The translations under genes were made by a program, and so were the position numbers. The notes under the pieces were generated by a model that had not been told where the DNA came from, did not search any database, and was given only the letters and a program-made list of their open reading frames with translations. A stretch of DNA of 64,000 bases from Macrocystis pyrifera (Eukaryota > Sar > Phaeophyceae > Laminariales > Laminariaceae): the NCBI GenBank assembly GCA_031763025.1, contig JASSKH010000020.1, forward strand, positions 5,830,667 through 5,894,666, read 5' to 3'. This document shows positions 1 to 11,403 of this stretch, piece by piece (positions within the stretch are counted from its first letter, which is position 1; each line of letters starts with the position of its first letter).

Positions 1-1519
1 CATGCGAACTAGTCTGCAGCAATGATTAATGCCAGGAGTATAACGTGTACCAGGCATGTGGGAGATGCCAGGGTCAAGTAAAGACAGGCCCTCCCCCCTT
101 CCCCCCCCCCCCCCCCTCCTTCTTTCCCACCAATCTTACTTGACAAATCATACACCCGTCTGCACCTGAAGCCAACGCCATCAACAGGGCATTCCAGTCT
201 CACGAAAGCAATTCCTGCCCATTAGTATTTGTCACAAGACAGACACGAAAGGTTAAGTGCCCCTAAACGCAGGGGAAAAATCGATTTCTGAGCACGGTAG
301 ATAGAGTACATGTATTTATAGTGTGACGACAGAGCACACACGTTACTCATAGCATTTATTCTCGTGGAAACCGCCCCCCCGCCTGTTGAATTCGTGCTCA
401 CGTGGTGGGAGAACAAATTCTCGTTGACTGCTCAAACAGCTACACGCACACTGCACAATAAAAACGCTTTTTTGTTGCAGCAAGAGAGCACCTCGAAAAG
501 CGCGCCCATGCATACACATGAGCACAGCGTGCAACACAAAGGACAAGAAAGGGCGGGAGGGGGCCTTCGCGCGACGGGCTATGTCACTGGTCCCTATACT
601 CCAACGCAGCCAATGTCTAGGCAATGTGCACATTGTGCCAGCGATCAATATCCCACCGACGTATATGTGTATACCACGTACACAGAGGACCCCCCAAGTG
701 TACACGCCGACACGCCAGGGTCAAAAGCTTCTACCACCCTTTTCAGGCAACTTCCACCAACCTCATCGATGGATAGACATCTCTGCTCATCCCCATGTGA
801 TCTGGCCAAACACGAAGACTTGCCCTCTCACGAATTACTGTTGTACGCACATCATCAAAACCGTACCACAGGACTATGATTTAGTCACGCGGCACCAATA
901 TACCATGCACGAAAATTAGCACCTGCCATAAATATAACCGAGGGAATGTTGTACCTTCAAGGGAGAAGAGGAGGTGGGCATGGCGTGCCTATCAGAATAG
1001 ACATGGTTAACCCAGGAGACACAATGTGCTCCGTCCCGGAGGCATGCCTTAACCTTTCCCGTTCCCCACATGTCCCAATAACACACGCGTTTTCATCCGT
1101 GCCGCTGAAACGTGCAATGTCGATGCCGCCAAAGCAAAATACATGCAGGCTAGTGAAACAGTCTCGCGTTGTCTTCCTCTTCCTGGCATCTACTTTCCAA
1201 ACGAAGCTGGCTACCCTCCGAACGAATCTGGTTGTAACGTGCGTAATGCTATGTCTTTTAGTCAGTTCTGTAACTATCAGCACCGTGGAGATATTAGTGC
1301 ACCCCACGGTGGGAGAATGCACCACCACCTTCATGTTCAACGCTGATGCCTACGGTCAAACGCGTGAGTGAACACTCATTTGATGCTTCCCCTTGGCGAT
1401 TACACGCCTTTCTCTGCCCTTGGATATTCTAGAAGCCCCTGCATATTAAACGCTGCTGGCTGTCTATGTCAAAAGGCGTGGTTGGCCACTAAGACGGCGT
1501 TCCCCGACCACAACATGTC
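1..1519. other. Inverted 3' flank of GDPH gene, no gene recognised
   Basis: This is the left-arm copy of the 3' flank seen at 3940-5448, 20205-21740 and 46287-47800. Open frames of 60-170 codons exist on both strands, but their reading differs between copies through indels and none resembles a known protein. I see no RNA gene. Confidence 0.6.
101..116. repeat. Poly-C tract (left-arm copy)
   Basis: An uninterrupted C run in a pyrimidine-rich stretch, the inverted counterpart of the G tract at 5343-5373. Length differs between unit copies, as expected of an unstable homopolymer. Confidence 0.9.
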
Positions 1520-1520
1520 T

Positions 1521-2424
1521 TTATTTCTCGTGCAGCTTTTCGAAGTCCCGAGCATAGGCACCGGCCACGCGGTAGCTCTCGACGGGGGCGTGGAGGGCGC
1601 CGACGCCGCTGGTCACGGGCGTCCCCTCGCTGTCGAGAGCCGAGCGAGAGGTGTCACCCAGCAGACCAGTAACGCCGTCAGACAGCTTGAGCACGTCGAA
1701 CCCGAGGTCTCTCTCAGAATTACAGCTCGGGAAGCACCGTGGTACCGTCGGGGGCAATCTCGAGGTCCTGATAGTTCACGCCAACGTCGATCCTCACAAC
1801 AGCCACCGGGGTTTCCACGCGGAAGGTGGCATGCTCTGAGCGCGTGGCGAGAAGCCCAGCGATTCTTCCCTCTTGCAGGTAATGGGCGCACCAGGTCGGA
1901 GCGGCCAGGGTTTCGGGCTTTAGGAGCCACGGCGAAGGAGACGGCGCCGAGACGGATGTTTAAGCGGCGGGCGGCTCGGCGAAGTACGCCGCCCAGATAC
2001 GGTCCCCGCCGAACGGCCGGCACTCCGCGGGTAGGTTGGCGGCAGAGACAATGACGTCGGATGACCCTGGCTCGCCCGAAAGGACTACGTTCTCGGCGGG
2101 CGATTGAAGGGCGTCGGAGTCAATCTCGTCAACCTGGATACGGAGGCCTCCGTCGGCCAAGCAGGGGGCCGCCGGGCAGCCTTCGGTGACCGTGCTGTAG
2201 GGGTCCTTCACCTCGACGAGCAGGGAGTGGAGGCCGTTGTCGGTGATGATGCTCACCGCGGAGACGAGCTGCCTTTCGGGAAACTCCGCCGGCATGGGGG
2301 CGGTGAGGCGCACGTTGAGGTGGAAGTCGGGCCCGTTAGAGATGAGGCAGTACCAAGCGCCGTCCTCTCCGGCCCAGTCGATTCTCTGGCCCAACAGGCC
2401 GGTCATGTGGGGGTCACCGGCCAG
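1521..2424 (-). pseudogene. GDPH protein exon 3, broken inverted copy
   Basis: On the minus strand this matches the 915-nt exon 3 at 3024-3938. It begins in frame with LAGDPHM and ends with the shared EKLHEK stop. Three deletions relative to the forward copies break it: 7 nt near 1970-1985, 2 nt near 1930, and 2 nt near 1715-1725, where two in-frame stops also appear. The deletions sum to 11 nt, which accounts for 904 rather than 915 nt. Exons 1 and 2 are absent because the palindrome junction lies in intron 2. There is no intact product, signal peptide or start codon. I infer loss of constraint after the inverted duplication. Confidence 0.9.
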
Positions 2425-2690
2425 CTGGTTGGTATTGATGTTCGTCACGGCAAAAGGTGTACAAGTGGGGCAACGTGGCTGTGAGGCGGGACCGGGTGAG
2501 GAAGGGTGGGGGTGTGGCCGTATTCAGGTGGGCAGTTTGAGTTGGCACCGAGGGTGCAGTGTTGGTTTGAGGTGTGCTGGTGCAAGGGAACGAGAACAGT
2601 GGGGAAAGTGATACACGACGGTCTACTTGAAGTATATTCGGGGCACAAATCCTATCATATGGTAACGAGCATGACAATAGCCGAAAAGCG

Positions 2691-2757
2691 GAGTATTATC
2701 GAGGTACGAGAAAATGTGTGTTTTGTCGAGTACCGGTAAAATTTGATTCAGATGTGT
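2691..2757. other. Palindrome junction with filler DNA
   Basis: Left-arm homology ends at about 2690 and unit-2 homology resumes at about 2728 (GTCGAGTACCGGT, also found at about 18992 and 45073 in intron 2). The roughly 37 bp between (2691-2727) match neither arm and look like filler inserted when the inversion formed. Bases 2728-2757 belong to the right arm's intron 2 and have no partner on the left. Confidence 0.75.
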
Positions 2758-3023
2758 TGCTTTTCGGCTATTGTCATGCTCGTTACCATATGATAGGATT
2801 TGTGCCCCGAATATACTTCAAGTAGACCGTCGTGTATCACTTTCCCCACTGTTCTCGTTCCCTTGCACCAACACACCTCAAACCAACACTGCACCCTCGG
2901 TGCCAACTCAAACTGCCCACCTGAATACGGCCACACCCCCACCCTTCCTCACCCGGTCCCGCCTCACAGCCACGTTGCCCCACTTGTACACCTTTTGCTG
3001 TGACGAACATCAATACCAACCAG

Positions 3024-3938
3024 CTGGCCGGTGACCCCCACATGACCGGCCTGTTGGGCCAGAGAATCGACTGGGCCGGAGAGGACGGCGCTTGGTACTG
3101 CCTCATCTCTAACGGGCCCGACTTCCACCTCAACGTGCGCCTCACCGCCCCCATGCCGGCGGAGTTTCCCGAAAGGCAGCTCGTCTCCGCGGTGAGCATC
3201 ATCACCGACAACGGCCTCCACTCCCTGCTCGTCGAGGTGAAGGACCCCTACAGCACGGTCACCGAAGGCTGCCCGGCGGCCCCCTGCTTGGCCGACGGAG
3301 GCCTCCGTATCCAGGTTGACGAGATTGACTCCGACGCCCTTCAATCGCCCGCCGAGAACGTAGTCCTTTCGGGCGAGCCAGGGTCATCCGACGTCATTGT
3401 CGCTGCCGCCAACCTACCCGCGGAGTGCCGGCCGTTCGGCGGGGACCGTATCTGGGCGGCGCACTTCACCGAAATGATGGCCGCCCGCCGCTTAAACATC
3501 CGTCTCGGCGCCGTCTCCTTCGCCGATTGGCTCCTAAAGCCCGAAACCCTGGCCGCTCCGACCTGGTGCGCCCATTACCTGCAAGAGGGAAGAATCGCTG
3601 GGCTTCTCGCCACGCGCTCAGAGCATGCCACCTTCCGCGTGGAAACCCCGGTGGCTGTTGTGAGGATCGACGTTGGCGTGAACTATCAGGACCTCGAGAT
3701 TGCCCCCGACGGTACCACGGTGCTTCTCGAGCAGGAATTCTGGCAGACAGACCTCGGGTTCGACGTGCTCAAGCTGTCTGACGACGTTACCGGTCTGCTG
3801 GGTGACACCTCTCGCTCGGCTCTCGACAGCGAGGGGACGCCCGTGACCAGCGGCGTCGGTGCCCTCCACCCCCCCGTCGAGAGCTACCGCGTGGCCGGTG
3901 CCTATGCTCGGGACTTCGAAAAGCTGCACGAGAAATAA
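3024..3938 (+). CDS. GDPH (VWD-like) protein, exon 3 only, 5'-truncated
   Basis: An open 305-codon exon encoding the C-terminal two thirds of the secreted GDPH protein. It starts after the predicted CAG acceptor (3021-3023) with LAGDPHM, followed by GLLGQRIDWAGEDGAWYC, the hallmark of VWD-like domains. It ends in EKLHEK. The in-frame codon at 3000 is GTG, not ATG, which fits an exon rather than a gene start. Exons 1 and 2 are missing because unit 2 begins at 2728 inside intron 2, so no signal peptide or promoter is present. Unlike the inverted copy, the frame is intact. Either the loss is recent or the exon is used in some other transcript. I consider it a probable dead fragment with an intact reading frame. 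Confidence 0.8.
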   Translation: MAGDPHMTGLLGQRIDWAGEDGAWYCLISNGPDFHLNVRLTAPMPAEFPERQLVSAVSIITDNGLHSLLVEVKDPYSTVTEGCPAAPCLADGGLRIQVDEIDSDALQSPAENVVLSGEPGSSDVIVAAANLPAECRPFGGDRIWAAHFTEMMAARRLNIRLGAVSFADWLLKPETLAAPTWCAHYLQEGRIAGLLATRSEHATFRVETPVAVVRIDVGVNYQDLEIAPDGTTVLLEQEFWQTDLGFDVLKLSDDVTGLLGDTSRSALDSEGTPVTSGVGALHPPVESYRVAGAYARDFEKLHEK

Positions 3939-3939
3939 A
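3934..3939 (+). terminator. AATAAA overlapping the stop codon
   Basis: The stop TAA (3936-3938) is embedded in AATAAA. The arrangement recurs at 20199-20204 and 46281-46286, and inverted at 1520-1525. Its use as a polyadenylation signal is inferred. Confidence 0.4.
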
Positions 3940-5790
3940 GACATGTTGTGGTCGGGGAACGCCGTCTTAGTGGCCAACCACGCCTTTTGACATAGACAGC
4001 CAGCAGCGTTTAATATGCAGGGGCTTCTAGAATATCCAAGGGCAGAGAAAGGCGTGTAATCGCCAAGGGGAAGCATCAAATGAGTGTTCACTCACGCGTT
4101 TGACCGTAGGCATCAGCGTTGAATATGAAGGTGGTGGTGCATTCTCCCACCGTGGGGTGCACTAATATCTCCACGGTGCTGGTAGTTACAGAACTGACTA
4201 AAAGACGTAGTATTACGCACGTTACAACCAGCTTCGTTCGGAGGGTAGCCAGCTTCGTTTGGAAAGTAGATGCCAGGAAGAGGAAGACAACTCGAGACTG
4301 TTTCACTAGCCTGCATGTATTTTGCTTTGGCGGCATCGACATTGCACGTTTCAGCGGCACGGATGAAAACGCGTGTGTTATTGGGACATGTGGGGAACGG
4401 GAAAAGTTAAGGCATGCCTCCGGGACGGAGCACATTGTGTCTCCTGGGTTCACCATGTCTATTCTGATAGGCACGCCATGCCCACCTCCTCTTCTCCCTT
4501 GAAGGTAAAACATTCCCTCGGTTATATTTATGGCAGGTGCTAATTTTCGTGCATGGTATATTGGTGCCGCGTGACTAAATCATAGTCCTGTGGTACGGTT
4601 TTGATGATGTGCGTACAACAGGTAATTCGTGAGAGAGCAAGTCTTCGTGTTTGGCCAGATCACATGGGGATGAGCAGAGATGTCTATCCATCGATGAGGT
4701 TGGTGGAAGTTGCCTGAAAAGGGTGGTAGAAGCTTTTGACCCTGGCGTGTCGGCGTGTACACTTGGGGGGTCCTCTGTGTACGTGGTATGCACATATACG
4801 TCGGTGGGATATTGATCGCTGGCACAATGTGCACATTGCCTAGACATTGGCTGCGTTGGAGTATAGGGACCAGTGACATAGCCCGTCGCGCGAAGGGCAC
4901 CTCCCGCCCTTTCTTGTCCTTTGTGTTGCACGCTGTGCTCATGTGTATGCATGGACGCGCTTTTCGAGGTGCTTTCTTGCTGCGACAAAAAAGCGTTTTT
5001 ATTGTGCAGTGTGCGTGTAGCTGTTTGAGCAGTCAACGAGAATTTGTTCTCTCACCACGTGAGCACGAATTTAACAGGCGAGGGGGCGGTTTCCACGAGA
5101 ATAAATGCCATGAGTAACGTGTGTGGTCTGTCGTCACACTATAAATACATGTACTCTATCCACCGTGCTCAGAAATCGATCTCTCCTTTGGGTTTAGGGC
5201 ACTTAACCTCTCGTGTCTGTCTTGTGACAAATACTAATGGACAGGAATTGCTTTCGTGAGACTGGAATGCCCTGTTGATGGCGTGGGCTTCAGGTGCAGA
5301 CGGGTGTATGATTTGTCAAGTAAGATTGGTGGGAAAGAAGGAGGGGGGGGGGGGGAGGGGGGGGGGGGGGGGGCTGTCCTTACTTGACCCTGGCATCTCC
5401 CACATGCCTGGTACACGTTATACTCCTGGCCTTAATCATTGCTGCAGACTAGTTCGCAAGTACTGTACTCGAACTGCGGGGAATTCATGCACGGCGGCGA
5501 TAATTCTTAGTCGTGCTCTACGCCGGTGGCACATGCGAGTTTCGGGTGCACTGGCGAGTGCGGAGTGATGTGTGGTCGAGAGGGTGCAGGAACGTCTACA
5601 GCGCCGATGATATTCTTCGCATAATGATGTTTACTTGAATACACCGGTTGGAGAAATGGAACCGGGATGAGGAGTGACCGAGCCGGGGACAAGATAGCGC
5701 AATCAACCGGCTATTACCCCCCACCCTCCGCTGGTTTTTCTGCAAACTCTAACGCATGTTGCTTACTCAGATACCAGTATGCTCTACCAT
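3940..5790. other. 3' flank of unit 2, no gene recognised
   Basis: Non-coding as far as I can see. It has overlapping short open frames on both strands (for example 4119-4502 plus and 4088-4513 minus) without recognisable motifs. A CACTATAAATAC sequence near 5139 looks TATA-like but no gene follows it. A long G tract lies at 5343-5373. The same segment recurs in units 3 and 4. Confidence 0.55.
5343..5373 (+). repeat. Poly-G tract
   Basis: Thirty-one positions that are all G except one A at 5356. Homologous tracts lie at 101-116 (as C), 21617-21639 and 47692-47714, with different lengths. It could form G-quadruplex structure and is prone to length error in sequencing. Confidence 0.9.
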
Positions 5791-5799
5791 TACGAATGT

Positions 5800-7740
5800 T
5801 ATAATTTGACATTTCGAACGGACGTTCATCACACGCTGAGACGAGAGCCCATGCAGGAACTACCATGCCCAGCAGTTCGAGTACACCAATTTATACATCG
5901 CTCTCATCTGCAACGGACTTGCTCAATCCACAAAATCGAGACGGCTCCTCTGCGTCAAGCTCGTATCGCCAGTACACACCAGTTTCAAGGCTAAACCCCC
6001 CGACAGTGGTTTTAGATGCGTCCGGAAACAGAGTATGGCTAGGGGGGCGCTCAAGCAAGTGATACATCGGAGCCGACAAAGTTCCTCCGCGCACGTGCAA
6101 CCCTTCCTCAACGAACCACCGCCAAAACACGAGGTCACCATGGAACTCGGGTCCCAGGGCGAGCCGCCGCCCGGGGTTAGCCATACGACAATCAAAATCA
6201 GCTTCGGCGGCAATGCGCGGCATACCGACCGAAGCCAACAAGCGGTTAACAAAGAAACGCCCCGGACGCACAGCACAAGAAACGGAAACATGCATGAGAA
6301 AGCCAACTAACTGCGACACCTGCTTCGCGGAAGCGGATGCACCAGACGAGGGCCACTCCGCGAGGGTATTGTGCAGCTTGAGGCGCTTGTGAGACGGCGA
6401 CGTGATCGTAAGCGTTTCAATATCAATGATCCATCCCAACACTTTGAGTTGCGTGTCTCAGTTTGTTTTTTTTCTTGGCTGACAAGAGGGGTGGATCGGA
6501 AACACCACGTTCGCCCAACAAGCGAAAATGGTCCGACGCCAGCGACTGTACAGCACGCAAGCAACGGCGGCCGACCGGCCACCATTGCAACTCGACGAGA
6601 ATGCCATCGTCTACGTAGCACCTCACAAACAAAATGCTCCCGGTGTTGCCCCCTGAACCAGGAACGGGCCCACAATCACGCGGAATAGCAACAACCCGAA
6701 CCCCCCGCGGCGGGGAGAGTTCAACGTGCGCAACGGCGGCAGTCCCTTGTTGGGAAACGTCTGCGCCTTGAGACGCAGAGTAGGTGTGAGCATGCGCGCA
6801 GAGGCCATCAAGCCCCAACAATCAGGACTATTACGCCAACCAAACTGCAAGCGCAAATCCACGACAACGTGAATGCCGAAAACGTATCCAAAGGTCGATG
6901 CGCCTGCCGGAAAAAACAAAAAAACTGTCGAAAAGCGTCTTTGACGTCAATACGGCACAGGAGGATCCGAGTGCGAATACCGTGCGTCTGTGGCAAAAAC
7001 TGTTAAAAGCACATCACGAAGCACATGGCCGAGCTCGCACGATGGCGTGAAGTCAAAGTCAGTGTCATCGTTAACACTGGGTCGGCCGCCCTCGCGCGCA
7101 AACGTAAGATCGTGAATAATCCTTCACTTAGGTTCGCGAACGATGCTCAGCGGTGAAATGCGAAGACCCCGGATCTCGTCTGCAAAACGCAAACCAAACA
7201 CCACCGTTCGGCCATGCACAACGTCTGCGCATATCATATTATGGATAGCCACAGTATGCGTGTCAACACCCGGGTGGTTACCATACGCGAGTTCTGTGGT
7301 CAAATCCCTCCCCCGTGCGACGCCGACAGGCGCGCCCGGCGCCAGCACACGAAGCAACAAAGAAGTACCGGGGAATTGCTTGATATCACCAAACCAGTGC
7401 TGTATGACGGCAACGTTAATATACGGAGAGAACAATGAGGAGCCGATGGGGGACAGGAAAAGGGGAACACTGCCTTGACACTGTCGCAAGAGTGAGGAGC
7501 TGAGCGAAGCGACCTGATCGAGGCTCGCTGAGCCTCGCCCGGACACTGCCTGTGCCACTACCTCCCGAGCGGCAAGCCACGCACCTACTTCATTTATTCT
7601 CGACGCTTCCAAACGCGCGTCACCGACCGCACTCTGCACACACACCGTGTCAACGGGCAAATAACTCGCACGCACGCCCATACCCGTACCTTTCTCTGAG
7701 AAGGGAACCGAACCTGGAGTCACAGCAACGCGATCGCGCC
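5800..7740 (-). pseudogene. Reverse transcriptase-RNase H remnant, copy 1
   Basis: Motifs in order on the minus strand: SPYINVAVIQHWFG region; an in-frame TGA at 7124-7126 just before RIIHDLTF; RT motif A as IDVKDAFRQ near 6925-6951; the catalytic YVDD at 6606-6617; LGWIIDIE and SPSHKRLKL; GRFFVNRLLASVGMP; and the RNase H start LFPDASKTTVGGF. After DESDV a TAA (5891-5893) interrupts, yet homology continues as IGVLELLGMVVPAW. Several frameshifts separate these blocks, one in an A-rich run after YVDD. RT and RNase H would copy element RNA into DNA. This copy is clearly inactive. Confidence 0.85.
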
Positions 7741-7778
7741 CGACGCCGCCATCGCCAGCCAGAGTACCTAAAACACGC

Positions 7779-9433
7779 CTACGCAACCCCCCCGCTCCTT
7801 CGCGGGTGGCCAGCCGAGTCCCAGCTCCGCCGCTGGCGACAAGCGCCGTCGCCGCTCCGCCACCTGCTCGAGCCGCCGCCGCACCGCCCGGTGTTGGCCC
7901 AACCGACAGGAAGGGCCCGTGTCTTCATCCCGAACCAGAACCGCCACCACCCCCGGCCCCCCCCACGACCCCCACTTGGGCGGAGAACCAGAGCGCGCGA
8001 CCCACCAGCCTGCGCCGCCGCGCCACCTTGCATTCCCCAAGCTGGTGCCGCCGATCCACCGTCGAAGAGAGCTGCAGGAGACGAGGCGTCGGCCGGGGTA
8101 TTCGCATGCACGAATTTGCAGTCGGAGAACCGGCGTTCGCCCGTGGACGAAAACATCCAGCACAGCGCGGCATTCTTCTTTCTGGCCGGGCCCATCTTGG
8201 CGGGGCCGAGGCTTTGGCTCCGCTTGGGTGCCCCATCCCGGCTGTCGCGTGGAACTTGGAGACCCTCGACGAGCCTGAGAACGTCGCCACCGGACGAGCA
8301 AAAGCAGGGCGTGCGACTAAGCGCAGGGGCGAGAGGCGCGTCAAACACGGCGTTAAACTGCGGGGGAACAGTCAACAGACGATCTTGCTGGGCGAACCTC
8401 ATGAAGTCGTTCACTCAACGACGTAGGTCGTCGTTCACCATTTCGCTCATAACAACCCGCGTCGCGGAGTCGGAAAGCAAAACGATGTTGCTGAGAGTGT
8501 AACCGCGAAGACCAGCAGCCGCGGATATGAAAGAGGCGTCGACGGGTGCCAACCGGTCAAGGCACGCGCGGTCGTCGGCGACGTCAGCCGAGAGTCCAAC
8601 TGTATGAACCGCCATAAGAGCCTGACGCAAGAGGTCCAGGCGGTCCGCGACCATCACCAGGTGGTCGACCGGGCGTTCGGTACGTGGCCCATACGAGGGC
8701 ACGTTAAAATTGCTGACGGCACGAAGCTGAACCGCCACCACCGCCGTAACATTGACGCCCTCACCCACGAACGACTGGATATCCGCGACTGACTCGCCGA
8801 GGTTCGGGGGCAAGCGTCCCCGAAGCAGCCAATGTTTGCGAGACGACCTTTTCTTCCACATGGCCGTGTCGTCAGTAAGCTGCGATTTCTGTATGTGGCG
8901 CTGCCTCGCGTCTCCGCTGTCCCGCACCGAAGGCTTACGGTCGATAACGTTGTCCGCAAACTGCTGGAGGAGTACTTCGTTGTGGGCGATCTTGGATGCG
9001 CTGCTGGTGACAACGTCCCGAAGGCCAGCCACAGACAGAAGCACGTTGTCCAGTGTAGATTTGACGCCGAGGATATCCGTGTCTTTGCGGGAAAACTCGG
9101 ATGCCACCTGGTTCTGCCAATGCAGAACGTCAGCCTTCGATACCGCTCCTCCCGAGGCTGTCGGCATAGATGGAGGACCAGCCGCAGTCGCAGTGGTAGC
9201 AGCAGCAGCAGCAGCATTGGCCTGGCGAGCGGCCGCAGCAGCGTCTGTGGCCGGCGAGCCTTGGCCTCGGCTCTCCCAGATCGGCGTGCGTCGACCTCCG
9301 CTTGCAAAGCAGCTACAGCAGCATGAGCATTCGCCTCAGCTTGTGTTTGCGCGGCAAACAACGCAGCCTGCGCCTCGCGTGCGGCAGTAGCTGCGTTGGC
9401 CGTGGCCTCCGGCGACTTGCTCTCGCCGGACAT
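7779..9433 (-). pseudogene. gag-like gene remnant, retroelement copy 1
   Basis: The protein starts MSGESKSPEATANAATAARE, an Ala/Glu-rich region likely to form a coiled coil. Then come a conserved central region (LLRGRLPPNL; VDHLVMVADRLDLLRQALMA) and a CCCH-type zinc finger. In this copy the finger reads CWMFSSTGERRFSDCKFVH: the second Cys found in copies 2 and 3 is Arg, so the finger is broken. A frameshift lies near 9250 after about 60 residues. An in-frame TGA near 8415 replaces the Trp codon (LRLWVND) of copies 2 and 3. Gag would package the RNA template. This copy cannot make a full protein. Confidence 0.82.
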
Positions 9434-10952
9434 CCTGAACTCAACCTAGTCTGTATCACACCTTGGACCTGTAGCTTTGCCTCTGCTCCACTGCACTGTT
9501 ACTTGTAGGTTGCGGCTACGTGCCAGACAAGGTGTGTGTATCAAGGGCTACGATCCATGCTACCGTGAATCACCGCGGTCATCTGATTGGCTAAACTTCT
9601 TACGTACGTACAAAACTCACATTCTCTCACCGAGAATACTCTGCACTATCTCTGCGCTGAAAATCTCAATAATTTTGGAATCGCCCGTCTGTATTATGAA
9701 CTTCACTCAGCAGTAGTAGATACAGCAGCAGATATAGCAGCAGCAACGCAAGTCTGTCGAGCTGTCGAGCGTCATACATGTTTAACCTGAGCCCTTTGAC
9801 GTACACCACACACCTCACACCGAGCACGTACGTGAACACGAAACTGACTCTCTCGGCCCGTTTACCTCTGCATACTGCTTCTACCTGGCCAATAGAAGCA
9901 GTAGTAGATAGATGCCCTCAACCGTATATAATACGTAGCCTGTACATTTTACAAAATCATCAGTATAGTCGCAGTAGTATAGTAGTATCAGGTAGTTTGT
10001 GGCGTGCATGCTGCTTCTACTTTTACTGCAGTACATCATCTATCTGCGTAGTAGTTGTAGTGGTGTACATTAATAGTAACAGTATTGTAGTAGTCATGCC
10101 CCCAACTCGTGGTACGGCTTGCATGCTACGTCGCCGTTGTATCGAAGTTATAGTATTATAAGAACAACAGCAGTATTATAGGAGGTATTGCATTGTAGTG
10201 TAATATTTATTCATGCTGCTTCTACCTGTACTGCGTCTACGTATTTCTGGGGGTAGTGTATGTGTATATATAATAGTAACAATATTATATATAACAGTCA
10301 TGCCCCAGTCCATGGTATCGCGTGGTTATTTGACCTTTCTGAGGTCGTCTGTATATTGTATGAGCGTTTGGTCGGCAGTAGTACTTAGAAGTAGTATAGG
10401 TAGTAGTCGTAGTGGTAGTAGTACTACTGTAGTAGTAGTGTACTAGGCTGTATTTTGTAGAGTGTATGCTGCTGCAACCTGTACTACTACATCTGCGTAG
10501 TAGTGGTAGTGGTGTGTGGTGACGGTATATATAGTAGTCAACCCATGCTACCGCGTGCATATAGTAGTGTAGTATCCACCACAGGAAGAGTAGTACTTAG
10601 TGACTGCCGACTAGTATTAATACTTATTACTCTTTCTTTCGAGCAACACGCTAACCCATGGCTCCCGTTTCCGCCAGGAACAGCTATACCGGTGTTACTT
10701 GTGGCTCCCTTTTCGCCCTGCGACGCCCCCGGGATTTCACGTTACCCACGTTCCGAAGGGGAATCTTGTGTATGTGGTACCAAATGGGTGGCAGGCCTCG
10801 TCCAGTTTCATGTATACAGAGAAGCTCTTCGTAAGGATCTCACATACATATATCTTGATCTAACATGCACGCATGGTATCAACTGTTTCATCCGGTCTCT
10901 GGTCGTAAAATTGATGTTCGTCTCTTTTATTATCGATAATCGTACAAGTATT
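9434..10952. other. TAG-rich flank of unit 2, no gene seen
   Basis: Contains short (CAG/GCA)n clusters near 9720-9750, TAG/GTA-rich stretches and a partial copy of the 2-kb block that is expanded in units 3 and 4. Short open frames here are microsatellite translations. No protein or RNA gene is recognised. Confidence 0.6.
10376..10446 (+). repeat. Imperfect (TAG/GTA)n microsatellite
   Basis: A run of TAG/AGT/GTA triplets with an internal TAGTAGTACTACT inversion able to fold on itself. Homologous runs lie near 26640-26710, 28630-28715, 52700-52770, 54700-54770 and 56700-56772, with different lengths. Confidence 0.8.
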
Positions 10953-10954
10953 TA

Positions 10955-11053
10955 CGGGGGACCATAGTAAAGAGGACCGAATATTGTTGGTAAGAATATG
11001 TATATATAAAGTTTTGTGTGCGTACCGTAGGTCCTATTTAATAGGTTCCCCCG
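10955..11053 (+). mobile_element. MITE copy, 99 bp, locus A of unit 2 (uninterrupted)
   Basis: Terminal inverted repeats begin CGGGGGACCATAGTAA and end in the complement, with TA on each side (10953-10954 and 11054-11055). There is no coding capacity. It occupies the same locus as the interrupted MITEs at 29228 and 57292 and is therefore the empty site for both later insertions. Confidence 0.85.
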
Positions 11054-11403
11054 TAAATAGCTGTGGCATCAAGATCTCCCAAGATGATATCCTGCGTAAT
11101 AATATCTCAGTACGTACAGCAATCCTTCGTCGACGGGAGCATCAATCGTGATTCGTAGGATTGTTGATGCGAGACGATCCGATGCAATATATCAAGCTGG
11201 TTCACGCTCGCTTCCTTGCCAACTCATATTCTCGTTCGTCAGCCTTGTCGTTAAGTCTGCATACCCTCTATTGTTTCCGCCCTACGCGCGTGTGCTAGTT
11301 GGGAACATATTGTTGCAGCCCTTAAGCCGGACCTGAGACCGTGCTCTCACAGTGGCGTCGACCGCAGCACCCTCATGTACCACCTGGTATATACCTCGTA
11401 CTA

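Larger units (their letters stand above)
1..5448. repeat. Large imperfect palindrome, about 2.69-kb arms
   Basis: Positions 1-2690 are the reverse complement of about 2758-5448; paired coordinates sum to about 5448 throughout the arms apart from small indels. Both arms carry exon 3 of the GDPH protein gene, its 3' flank and a homopolymer tract (C at 101-116, G at 5343-5373). The arms differ by substitutions and small indels, so they are not a verbatim foldback of one molecule. The left arm reaches the window edge, so its outer limit is not visible. The right arm continues into a normal forward unit. The axis lies within intron 2 of the gene, so both gene copies lost exons 1 and 2. Confidence 0.93.
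5800..9433 (-). mobile_element. Decayed YVDD retroelement, copy 1 (DIRS/Ngaro-like)
   Basis: A minus-strand retroelement with a gag-like region (9433 to about 7779) followed by reverse transcriptase and RNase H remnants (about 7740 to 5800). Order and motifs match the two other copies at 22.0-25.7 and 48.1-51.8 kb. The RT/RNase H signature resembles tyrosine-recombinase retroelements of the DIRS/Ngaro type known from stramenopiles. No recombinase, integrase or clear long terminal repeats were found, so class assignment is tentative. Homology becomes unrecognisable before any third enzyme domain. Confidence 0.8.

Noticed and set aside
3000-3023. GTG codon as start of a 312-codon gene
   Set aside because: GTG is not a normal eukaryotic start, and an AG-poor pyrimidine tract ending in CAG precedes codon 9, so this is intron sequence before exon 3.
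2964-3344. Open frame of 126 codons antisense to GDPH exon 3 (also at 19229-19609 and 45311-45691)
   Set aside because: It mirrors the GC-rich codon pattern of the sense exon, has no known motif, and the sense strand has the VWD-like signature and splice signals.
1-5448. Palindrome as a pure assembly foldback
   Set aside because: The arms differ by several deletions and substitutions and a unique junction filler is present, although an assembly problem cannot be fully excluded without reads.
10213-10560. Ser/Val/Tyr-rich frames over TAG/GTA repeats
   Set aside because: Microsatellite translation with no conservation of length or frame among units.
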